A stretch of DNA of 51,667 nt from SIG455 sp045646385 (GTDB taxonomy: Bacteria > Bacillota > Clostridia > UMGS1810): NCBI GenBank assembly GCA_045646385.1, contig JAZRKQ010000019.1, forward strand, positions 1 to 51,667. Reading direction: 5' to 3'. Positions 27,006 through 34,179 of the stretch are shown here, in pieces. Under the pieces are notes generated by a model. That model was not told the origin of the DNA. It did not search any database and worked only from the letters and a program-made list of their open reading frames with translations. Numbering within the stretch: the stretch's first letter is position 1; each line of letters opens with the position of its first letter. The translations under genes and the position numbers were made by a program.

Positions 27006-27691
27006 TGAAAATATTAGCAATCGATACTTCTTCGCCCGTAGCATCTGCTGCAGTTATGGTTGATGGCAACCTTGTTGGCGAGTATGTAATATCAAATGGT
27101 AAAACACATTCGCAGATAATTATTCCTCTTGTTTCTGATATGCTTATTAAGGCAGGAATTCCAGTTGAAGAAATTGATGTTTTTGCGGTATCATTAGGCC
27201 CTGGGTCTTTTACCGGATTAAGAATTGGCATTGCTACTGCTAAATCTTTTGCTCAGGTGCTAAACAAAAAAATCATAGGTATATCTGCACTTGATTCCTT
27301 ACACGCAAATTTGCCTTGTAGCAATGATTTATTTATATGTCCGATTATGGATGCCAGACGTGGTAATGTTTATAATTCTATATATAAAAATGGTATTAAA
27401 TTAAAAGATGACAGGCTTATAAATATTAACGAGGTCCTCGAAGAGGTTTCGGGAAACAAAACTATTTTCCTTGGTGATGGTATATCAAAACATAAAGAAA
27501 CTATTGTATCTGTAATGGGTGATGACGCTATTTTTGCTCCTGCAAATCTAAGTGTGCAAAAGTCATCATCTGTTGCTTATCTTGCATATAAACGAGCAAT
27601 AAACGAAGATTTTGACAATTTGTATTCTTTAGAACCTGTTTATGTTCGTGCATCTCAGGCAGAACGTGAATTGACAGGCGAAAAAGATTGA
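27005..27691 (+). CDS. tsaB: tRNA t6A37 biosynthesis protein TsaB
   Basis: TsaB is the inactive ASKHA-fold partner of TsaD. The 228-residue product starts with ILAIDTSSPVASAAV and has SLGPGSFTGLRIGIATAK and MDARRGNVYN. It overlaps tsaE by one base. The usual followers rimI and tsaD are absent here; a new promoter and rpiB follow. Confidence 0.94.
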   Translation: MKILAIDTSSPVASAAVMVDGNLVGEYVISNGKTHSQIIIPLVSDMLIKAGIPVEEIDVFAVSLGPGSFTGLRIGIATAKSFAQVLNKKIIGISALDSLHANLPCSNDLFICPIMDARRGNVYNSIYKNGIKLKDDRLININEVLEEVSGNKTIFLGDGISKHKETIVSVMGDDAIFAPANLSVQKSSSVAYLAYKRAINEDFDNLYSLEPVYVRASQAERELTGEKD

Positions 27692-27716
27692 CATAATATG
27701 TGATTTTTTATATACT
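27688..27716 (+). promoter_or_regulatory. sigma-A promoter of rpiB-upp
   Basis: A perfect TTGACA (27688-27693), overlapping the tsaB stop, and TATACT (27711-27716) are separated by 17 bp. Confidence 0.75.
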
Positions 27717-27740
27717 ATTGAATGTGATTTATGAAAGGAT

Positions 27741-28187
27741 GTGTTTATCATAATTGCAATAGGCTGTGACCATGGCGGTTTTGAATTAAAAAACGAATTA
27801 ATTAAACATCTTCAATCTAAAAATATTGAAGTTAAGGATTTTGGTTGTTATAACACAGATTCTGTTGATTATCCTGATATAGCAGAAGTTGTTTGTAACA
27901 GTGTTGTATCAGGAGATTATGAAAAAGGTATTCTTGTATGTGGTACCGGAATCGGTATGTCCATCGCCGCAAATAAAATTAAAGGTATACGTGCGGCTTT
28001 ACTTAATGATACATTCAGCGCGCGTATGACGGCTGCACATAATGATTCTAATGTTATTGCATTAGGCGGTAGGGTGGTAGGAACTGAACTTGCAAAAGAT
28101 ATTGTTGATGCTTATTTAAATAGCGAATTTTTGGGTGGCAGACACCAGACAAGAGTTGATAAAATCAAAAAACTTGAAGAAAAATAA
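27741..28187 (+). CDS. rpiB: ribose 5-phosphate isomerase B
   Basis: RpiB interconverts ribose 5-phosphate and ribulose 5-phosphate. The product has the IAIGCDHGGFELK start, GCYNTDSVDYPD, the CGTGIGMSIAANK active-site region and GGRVVG. About 148 residues is the normal length. The start is odd: the only standard start in frame is the GTG at 27741, just 1 nt after AAAGGA. ATC (27747) or ATA (27750) sit at better spacing and would give the usual family N-terminus. upp follows closely, and Rpe is encoded at 44701. Confidence 0.92.
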   Translation: MFIIIAIGCDHGGFELKNELIKHLQSKNIEVKDFGCYNTDSVDYPDIAEVVCNSVVSGDYEKGILVCGTGIGMSIAANKIKGIRAALLNDTFSARMTAAHNDSNVIALGGRVVGTELAKDIVDAYLNSEFLGGRHQTRVDKIKKLEEK

Positions 28188-28200
28188 AGGGGTTGGTAAT

Positions 28201-28836
28201 ATGAATTTTAAAAATGTTACTATTATGGAACATCCACTTATAATTCACAAAATTGCACTTTTAAGAGATGTTAATACTGGTGCAAAGGAATTCCGTGAAC
28301 TTGTAAATGAAATTGCTATGCTTATGGGATACGAAGTTACCCGTAATCTTCCCCTTAAAGATGTTGATATCCAAACACCTTTGACTGTAGCACACACTAA
28401 AATGCTTGCCGGAAAGCAGAACGCAGTTGTACCTATTTTGCGTGCAGGACTTGGTATGGTCGATGGAATGTTACAGATAATGCCGAATGCAAAAGTAGGG
28501 CATATCGGTATTTACCGTGACCACGATACTTTACAGCCTGTAGAATATTTCTGCAAACTGCCGGTTGATATTGCTGAACGTGATGTTATCATCGTTGATC
28601 CTATGCTTGCAACAGGAGTATCTGCTGATGCGGCTATAGGTTTTTTACGGGCAAGAGGTGTTAAAAATATAAAATTTGTTAATATTGTTGCTGCTCCGGA
28701 AGGCCTTGAAATGCTTGCAACAAAGCATCCGGATGTCGAAATATATTGCGGAATTTTAGATGAAAAACTTAATGAAAACGGCTACATTTTACCAGGACTT
28801 GGTGATGCCGGTGACAGAATATTCGGAACAAAGTAA
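28201..28836 (+). CDS. upp: uracil phosphoribosyltransferase
   Basis: Upp salvages uracil to UMP with PRPP. The 211-residue product has the VPILRAGLGMVDG motif, the PRPP loop VDPMLATGVSADAA, GILDEKLNENGYILPGLGDAGDR and the typical HPLIIHKIALLRD N-terminus. The ATG at 28201 follows AAAGGGG, 13 bp after rpiB. Confidence 0.96.
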   Translation: MNFKNVTIMEHPLIIHKIALLRDVNTGAKEFRELVNEIAMLMGYEVTRNLPLKDVDIQTPLTVAHTKMLAGKQNAVVPILRAGLGMVDGMLQIMPNAKVGHIGIYRDHDTLQPVEYFCKLPVDIAERDVIIVDPMLATGVSADAAIGFLRARGVKNIKFVNIVAAPEGLEMLATKHPDVEIYCGILDEKLNENGYILPGLGDAGDRIFGTK

Positions 28837-28863
28837 ATGCTTAATTAAAATTTGAGGTTAATT

Positions 28864-29361
28864 ATGAGTGAATGGATTACAAGTTATTTTGCCGGATTAA
28901 ATCACGAATTGGCTGTTTTTTTGGTTTCAATGCTACCTATTGTCGAACTTCGTGGTGCGATTCCTTTTGGTGTAGGGTTAGGCATGGATTGGCGTTCAGT
29001 TTATATAATAAGTGTTATTGGTAATATGCTTCCCGTGCCGTTTATTATTTTGTTTTTTAGGCCAATTATCAATTATTTAAAAAAAACACGCCTTTTTGGT
29101 AAATTTGCAATTAAATTACACGAAAGGTCTTTAAAAAAATCCGAAAGTGTTACCAAGTATAAGGTTTTTGGCTTGTTCCTTTTTGTAGCAATACCTTTGC
29201 CCGGAACGGGTGCATGGACAGGTTCTGCTATAGCGGCTTTGCTCGATATGCGCTTAAAAGATGCGATACCTGCTATTTTACTTGGTGTTTTATGTGCAGG
29301 AATACTTATGATGGGAATAAGTTATGGGTTTGGTACTTTATTTACACATTTTATAGGATAA
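28864..29361 (+). CDS. small multi-drug export protein family membrane protein
   Basis: The 165-residue product has about four membrane helices and family hallmarks: ELRGAIPFGVGLG near residue 30 and PLPGTGAWTGS near 115. COG2426 proteins are annotated as small multidrug exporters on thin evidence, so the role is uncertain. The ATG at 28864 follows TGAGGT. It lies between upp and metK. Confidence 0.82.
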   Translation: MSEWITSYFAGLNHELAVFLVSMLPIVELRGAIPFGVGLGMDWRSVYIISVIGNMLPVPFIILFFRPIINYLKKTRLFGKFAIKLHERSLKKSESVTKYKVFGLFLFVAIPLPGTGAWTGSAIAALLDMRLKDAIPAILLGVLCAGILMMGISYGFGTLFTHFIG

Positions 29362-29386
29362 TAATTAATTTGAAAAGAGGATTACA

Positions 29387-30565
29387 ATGAGTAGAAAATT
29401 ATTTACATCTGAATCTGTTACAGAGGGACATCCCGATAAAATTTGCGACCAGATTTCCGATGCGATTTTAGATGCTATTATAGCTGAAGATTCAACTGCA
29501 CGTGTTGCTTGTGAAACAGCAGTTACTACAGGTCTTGTTATGGTAATGGGCGAGATTTCAACAAACTGCTATGTTGATATTCCAAAGGTGGTACGTAAAA
29601 CAATTAAAGATATTGGATACGACAGAGCCAAATATGGCTTTGATTGCGATACATGTTCGGTACTTACCTCTATTGACGAACAGTCTTCGGATATTGCTAT
29701 GGGAGTAGACAATTCACTTGAATCAAAAGAAAGCGGTGATTTCGGCGATACAGGTGCTGGAGACCAAGGTATGATGTTTGGCTTTGCGTGCAACGAAACG
29801 CCTGAACTTATGCCGTTACCTATTTCTATGGCGCACAAATTAAGTAAAAAACTTTCTCAGGTGCGTAAAGATGGTATTTTGCCATATCTTCGTCCTGACG
29901 GAAAGACTCAGGTAACAGTTGAGTATGTCGATGATAAACCCGTAAGAATTGATACTGTGGTTGTTTCTACTCAGCATGGTCCTGAAGTTACACAGGCACA
30001 GATAAAAGAAGATATTATTAAAGAAGTAATTCTGCCTGTTGTTCCCGCTGAACTTTTAGACGATAACACAAAGTATTATATAAATCCTACAGGTCAGTTT
30101 ATCATTGGCGGACCTCAGGGGGATACCGGTCTTACAGGAAGAAAAATTATTGTTGATACTTATGGCGGATTTGCAGGTCATGGCGGTGGTTGTTTCTCCG
30201 GTAAAGACCCGACAAAAGTTGACAGAAGTGCGGCATATTTTGCCAGATATATCGCAAAAAACATAGTTAAATCTTCTGTTGCAGATAAGTGCGAAGTTCA
30301 ACTTGCATACGCAATCGGAAAAGCACAACCTGTTTCTGTATCAATAAACACATATGGCACAGGAAAGATTTCTGATGAAAAACTTACTGAAATTATAGTA
30401 AATACTTTTGATATGCGTCCGGCTGCTATAATAGATAAGTTGGATTTGCGTAAGCCTATATATAAAAATACTGCTGCTTATGGTCATTTCGGCAGAGAGG
30501 ATATGGGCTTTAAATGGGAACTTACAGATATGGCGAATATCATTAAAGAAAAAGCAGGAATTTAA
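29387..30565 (+). CDS. metK: S-adenosylmethionine synthetase
   Basis: MetK makes SAM from methionine and ATP. The 392-residue product has SVTEGHPDKICDQISDA, GAGDQGMMFG, the IIGGPQGDTGLTGRK segment and GGGCFSGKDPTKVDRSAAY. Length and motifs are complete. No SAM riboswitch is visible in the 25 bp before it. The product supplies SAM to the methyltransferases and radical SAM enzymes encoded in this window. Confidence 0.97.
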   Translation: MSRKLFTSESVTEGHPDKICDQISDAILDAIIAEDSTARVACETAVTTGLVMVMGEISTNCYVDIPKVVRKTIKDIGYDRAKYGFDCDTCSVLTSIDEQSSDIAMGVDNSLESKESGDFGDTGAGDQGMMFGFACNETPELMPLPISMAHKLSKKLSQVRKDGILPYLRPDGKTQVTVEYVDDKPVRIDTVVVSTQHGPEVTQAQIKEDIIKEVILPVVPAELLDDNTKYYINPTGQFIIGGPQGDTGLTGRKIIVDTYGGFAGHGGGCFSGKDPTKVDRSAAYFARYIAKNIVKSSVADKCEVQLAYAIGKAQPVSVSINTYGTGKISDEKLTEIIVNTFDMRPAAIIDKLDLRKPIYKNTAAYGHFGREDMGFKWELTDMANIIKEKAGI

Positions 30566-30580
30566 CGAACAGTAATTAAC

Positions 30581-30628
30581 CCTCTTTGCATATTATGATA
30601 TAAAAATATATCATGATACGCAAAGAGG
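30581..30628 (+). promoter_or_regulatory. 22-bp hairpin that contains a ribosome binding site
   Basis: Two 22-nt arms starting CCTCTTTGC and ending GCAAAGAGG pair with one G-T and one mismatch around an AAAA loop. The 3' arm holds AAGAGG, the ribosome binding site of the gene at 30639. Short T runs follow. It could act as a metK terminator, a translational lock, or both. Confidence 0.55.
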
Positions 30629-30638
30629 TGTTGCTTTT

Positions 30639-30995
30639 ATGTGGTACATATTATGGAAGGCAATTATCACTGTACTGGTGATTTATGCTATAATAAATAT
30701 TTTAACCAAGATTATAATTGCATTGTTTAATCCGGAACCATATAACAGTAAAGATGCATTTGTTGTTATTAAAGTAAAGAATCAGGAAAAGAATATTGAA
30801 GGAATAATCCGTGGTGTTATATGGCAAAATCTCAAATTGAGCAAAGGCGGGTACGTTCCTAATATCCTTGTTGTTGATATGGGGTCCGATGATGATACAG
30901 AAATCATCGCACAAAAATTGTCAGAACAATATTCATTTATTTTCTACACTACTGAAGAACAGTTTGATAAAATGAAAAGTGCCTTTGTAAAATAG
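30639..30995 (+). CDS. small membrane-anchored protein resembling the start of a family 2 glycosyltransferase
   Basis: The 118-residue product has one N-terminal membrane helix (about 5-28), then a domain with FVVIKVKNQEKNIEGIIRGV and ILVVDMGSDDDTEIIA. This matches the first beta-alpha units and DD-containing region of GT-A glycosyltransferases. It lacks the rest of a GT2 domain (about 100 residues or more), so enzyme activity is doubtful. The gene is intact, with a ribosome binding site inside a long hairpin. It may be a reduced nucleotide-sugar-binding protein. It lies 11 bp before the radical SAM gene. Confidence 0.6.
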   Translation: MWYILWKAIITVLVIYAIINILTKIIIALFNPEPYNSKDAFVVIKVKNQEKNIEGIIRGVIWQNLKLSKGGYVPNILVVDMGSDDDTEIIAQKLSEQYSFIFYTTEEQFDKMKSAFVK

Positions 30996-31006
30996 ACGGA
31001 GGAAAG

Positions 31007-31954
31007 ATGAGATACAATACTTATTCGGAATATCTTAAAAATAAATATGGTGAGCGTGTTTATAAAATACCTGTAAACTTGCCCGGAACTTGCCCAAATC
31101 GCGATGGTGAAGTAGGGGAAGGCGGCTGTATTTATTGCGGTGAAGCAGGTGCTGCATTTGAGAATTTGCCGTGTACTATGCCTGTTAATGAACAAATCAA
31201 GAAAAACATCGAATATATAGGTAAAAAATACAAAGCAGATAAATATATTGTTTATTTCCAAAATTATTCCAATACGTATATGCCTTTAGATGAATTCAAA
31301 TCATATATAAATCAGGCAATAGTAACTGATGTGGTTGAAATTGCCGTTTCAACCCGTCCTGATTGCATAAATGATGAGTATCTTGAATTTTTAAATACTG
31401 TCAAAGAAAAACACGGTATTGAAATCAGTATAGAATTAGGTCTTCAGTCTGTTAATTACCACACATTAATTAAAATTAACAGAGGACACACATTGGCAGA
31501 ATTTATAGACGCTGTTATAAGAATTAAAAAATACGATTTTTCCGTTTGTGCACATATAATTATAAATTTACCTTGGGATAATGCTACCGATGTTATAGAA
31601 TGTGCAAAAATTCTTTCTGCGTTAAATGTAGAACAAGTAAAATTACATTGTTTGTATATACTTAAAGATACCCCTATGGCTGATATGTATTTAAAAAATG
31701 AATTTGATATGGGTAGTTTCTATGATTATGTCGATAAGGTAATTCTGTTTTTAGAACATCTGCATCCCGATATAGTGGTTCAAAGAATTATTGGAAGAGC
31801 ACGTGAGGAAGATTGTATTTTTGCAAATTACGGGACAAGCTGGTGGAAAATAAAGGATAATATTGACCGTCAACTTGAATTGTTTGAAACTTATCAGGGT
31901 AAAAAATGTAATTATCTTAACGGGAAAGCCCTTAAAAAGTTTGAAAAAGAATAA
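31007..31954 (+). CDS. TIGR01212 (YhcC-like) radical SAM protein
   Basis: The 315-residue product has the N-terminal YSEYLKNKYGERVYKIPVN, then Cys29, Cys41 and Cys44 (CX11CX2C), the expected [4Fe-4S] cluster for the YhcC/TIGR01212 subgroup. Further hallmarks are STRPDCI, ELGLQSVNYHTLIKINRGH and KLHCLYILKDTPM. The reaction of this subgroup is not established. A GGAGG ribosome binding site precedes the start, and a promoter for the next operon follows the stop. Confidence 0.88.
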   Translation: MRYNTYSEYLKNKYGERVYKIPVNLPGTCPNRDGEVGEGGCIYCGEAGAAFENLPCTMPVNEQIKKNIEYIGKKYKADKYIVYFQNYSNTYMPLDEFKSYINQAIVTDVVEIAVSTRPDCINDEYLEFLNTVKEKHGIEISIELGLQSVNYHTLIKINRGHTLAEFIDAVIRIKKYDFSVCAHIIINLPWDNATDVIECAKILSALNVEQVKLHCLYILKDTPMADMYLKNEFDMGSFYDYVDKVILFLEHLHPDIVVQRIIGRAREEDCIFANYGTSWWKIKDNIDRQLELFETYQGKKCNYLNGKALKKFEKE

Positions 31955-31972
31955 TTAATAGCGAAAAAACTG

Positions 31973-32001
31973 TTGTAAATATATGATTTTTTTGATATAA
32001 T
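31973..32001 (+). promoter_or_regulatory. sigma-A promoter of the yicC-remA-gmk operon
   Basis: TTGTAA (31973-31978) and a perfect TATAAT (31996-32001) are separated by 17 bp. The leader is about 70 nt. No other strong promoter is evident until 48410, so it may drive a very long transcript. Confidence 0.75.
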
Positions 32002-32080
32002 ATATAGTGGATTGGATACTTGGAATTTATTTACAGATAAAGTATCTTTCCGTATTAATTGTACAGGATGGTAAACTATT

Positions 32081-32959
32081 ATGATTAAAAGTATGACTGG
32101 TTACGGCAGATGCGAAAAGCAGTTTGAAAATTATCGCATTACCGCCGAAATCAAGACGGTTAATAACCGATATCTTGATATTTACACTAAAGTGTACAAG
32201 CAGTATTCGTTTATTGAGGAAATTGTTCGAGAGACAGTCTCCAATAAAATCAAACGTGGCAAAGCAGAAATTTCTTTTGTTTTTGATAATTTAAAAGATG
32301 ATACTTTTAGTGTTACATTAAATGAAGAAGCCGCAAAAGGATATTACGATGCATTAAAACAACTTGCTGATAAATTTGACTTGAAGGATGATTTGACTGT
32401 TTCTAAACTTGGCAAATATAATGATGTGTTCAATATTGAACGTAAGGAACAGGATAAGGAACAAATTTTAATTGATGCTACGGAGGTTTTAACATCCGCA
32501 TTGTGCGACCTTATAAAATCTCGTGGGACTGAGGGTAACAGATTGGCTGTTTTTTTCCGTGACTGCATTTCCAACATCCGCAAAATTGTTGATTTTATCG
32601 CTGAACGCTCACCTGCTACCGTCAACGAATATAAAGAGAAAATGGTTAGCAGAATCAGCGAACTTTTAGAGGCAATTCCATATGATGAGGGAAGACTTCT
32701 TACTGAAGTTGCCATATTTTCTGATAAAGTCAATATTACCGAAGAAATCATACGATTCAGAAGTCATCTTGATGAATTTGAAAGATTGCTTGAAAGCGAT
32801 ATTCCTGTTGGCAGAAAACTTGATTTTATTATTCAGGAACTTAATCGTGAGGCAAATACAATGGGCTCAAAATGTAATGACTTTGAAATCAGCAAACATG
32901 TTATTGAACTAAAATCTGAAATTGAAAAACTTCGTGAGCAGGTACAGAACATCGAGTGA
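32081..32959 (+). CDS. YicC family endoribonuclease
   Basis: The 292-residue product starts with MIKSMTGYGR, the invariant family start, and contains VNNRYLD and ELLEAIPYDEGRL. The C-terminal half (DUF1732) ends with SKHVIELKSEIEKLREQVQNIE. YicC members have been reported as endoribonucleases acting on mRNA or small RNA; the role here is inferred. yicC-remA-gmk-rpoZ is a conserved Firmicutes order. Confidence 0.92.
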   Translation: MIKSMTGYGRCEKQFENYRITAEIKTVNNRYLDIYTKVYKQYSFIEEIVRETVSNKIKRGKAEISFVFDNLKDDTFSVTLNEEAAKGYYDALKQLADKFDLKDDLTVSKLGKYNDVFNIERKEQDKEQILIDATEVLTSALCDLIKSRGTEGNRLAVFFRDCISNIRKIVDFIAERSPATVNEYKEKMVSRISELLEAIPYDEGRLLTEVAIFSDKVNITEEIIRFRSHLDEFERLLESDIPVGRKLDFIIQELNREANTMGSKCNDFEISKHVIELKSEIEKLREQVQNIE

Positions 32960-32969
32960 GGTGTAATAG

Positions 32970-33245
32970 ATGAAATTAATCAATATAGGTTTTGGAAATA
33001 TCGTTTCAGCAAATCGACTTGTTGCAATAGTAAGTCCTGAATCTGCTCCTATAAAAAGAATTATTCAGGAAGCACGAGATCGTGGAATGCTTATTGACGC
33101 CACCTACGGCAGAAGAACCAGAGCCGTTATTGTAACAGATAGTGATCACATTATTCTTTCAGCGGTACAGCCTGAAACTGTTGCCAACAGAATGGGTAAA
33201 GACAGCGGTTTGATAGATACGGAGGACGAAGAAATTGACGAATAA
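32970..33245 (+). CDS. remA: RemA family extracellular matrix regulator (DUF370)
   Basis: The 91-residue product begins KLINIGFGNIVSANRLVAIV and has GMLIDATYGRRTRAVI, the RemA core. In Bacillus, RemA is a DNA-binding ring that activates biofilm matrix genes. Its role in Clostridia is less clear. The Glu/Asp-rich end overlaps the gmk start by 11 bp. Confidence 0.92.
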   Translation: MKLINIGFGNIVSANRLVAIVSPESAPIKRIIQEARDRGMLIDATYGRRTRAVIVTDSDHIILSAVQPETVANRMGKDSGLIDTEDEEIDE

Positions 33246-33852
33246 TAGAAAAGGCACTTTGTTTGTTATATCCGGTCCGTCCGGTACAGGTAAAGGAACA
33301 GTTATAAAGGCATTGCTTGAAAATCATAAAGATGATGTTTTTCTATCAATATCCGCCACAACACGTTCTCCGAGAGATGGAGAAACAGACGGTGTACATT
33401 ACTATTTTAAAACGCAGGACGAATTTCAATCCATGATAGAAAATAACGGACTTTTGGAATGGGCATGTTTTTGCGGCAACTATTACGGAACTCCGAAAAA
33501 AAGCGTAGATGATATGCTGGAAAACGGTATTGATGTAATATTAGAGATAGAGATACAAGGTGCAATGAAACTCAAAGACAATGATGTTTGTGCTAAATAC
33601 ATATTTATATTACCACCATCGTTTGAAGAATTGAAACAGAGATTAATCGGTAGGCAGACCGAAAATCCAGATGTTATAGAAAAACGTCTGGAAACTGCCA
33701 AAGGTGAATTGCCTTATGCTGAAAAATATGACTATGTGGTTGTAAACGATGACGTTGAAAAAGCGGTTTACCGTATTGAATCTATAATCAATGCTGAAAG
33801 ATGCAGAGTTGATAAAAATAAAAATTTAATTGAAGAGGTGCAAAAATTATGA
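33235..33852 (+). CDS. gmk: guanylate kinase
   Basis: Gmk phosphorylates GMP to GDP. The 205-residue product has the P-loop SGPSGTGKGT, SATTRSPRDGE, GVHYYF and the EIEIQGA motif. It uses TTG at 33235, with GGAGG 9 nt upstream inside remA; no in-frame ATG lies nearby. The stop overlaps the rpoZ ATG (ATGA). Overlap at both ends suggests coupled translation of remA-gmk-rpoZ. Confidence 0.95.
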   Translation: MTNNRKGTLFVISGPSGTGKGTVIKALLENHKDDVFLSISATTRSPRDGETDGVHYYFKTQDEFQSMIENNGLLEWACFCGNYYGTPKKSVDDMLENGIDVILEIEIQGAMKLKDNDVCAKYIFILPPSFEELKQRLIGRQTENPDVIEKRLETAKGELPYAEKYDYVVVNDDVEKAVYRIESIINAERCRVDKNKNLIEEVQKL

Positions 33853-34124
33853 TTATAACTCCCCCGATTGACGACTTAATGAAAAAGGTTGACAGCAAGT
33901 ATACTTTAGTTGTTGCTACAGCAAAACGTGCCAGAGAAATTCAGAAAACAGGTACTCATTTTGTTGAGTGCGATTCTGACAAACCTGTTACAATTGCTAT
34001 TAACGAAATAAACGAGAACAAAGTAACTTTTGCAAGTCCTGACCAGGATAAAGTAAATATTGATAATAAACTTTTGCAGATGTTTGCTGATATAGACAAA
34101 GATTTGGCAGGAGATATAAAATAA
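33849..34124 (+). CDS. rpoZ: RNA polymerase omega subunit
   Basis: Omega helps RNA polymerase assembly. The 91-residue product has PPIDDLMKKVDSKYTLVVATAKRAREI, the conserved omega helix, and NKVTFASPD further on. It overlaps gmk by 4 bp. A GC-rich hairpin follows before priA. Confidence 0.93.
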   Translation: MIITPPIDDLMKKVDSKYTLVVATAKRAREIQKTGTHFVECDSDKPVTIAINEINENKVTFASPDQDKVNIDNKLLQMFADIDKDLAGDIK

Positions 34125-34133
34125 TTCTATTTT

Positions 34134-34156
34134 ATGCCCCAATTATTATGGGGCAT
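34134..34156 (+). terminator. hairpin between rpoZ and priA, weak terminator
   Basis: ATGCCCCA/TGGGGCAT is a perfect 8-bp stem with a 7-nt loop, followed by a broken T run (TATTTAT). Partial termination is possible, since priA follows in the same orientation. Confidence 0.45.
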
Positions 34157-34179
34157 TATTTATAAAGAGGAGGGGAAAG

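Noticed and set aside
29362..29386. SAM riboswitch before metK
   Set aside because: Only 25 bp separate the genes, with no aptamer-like structure.
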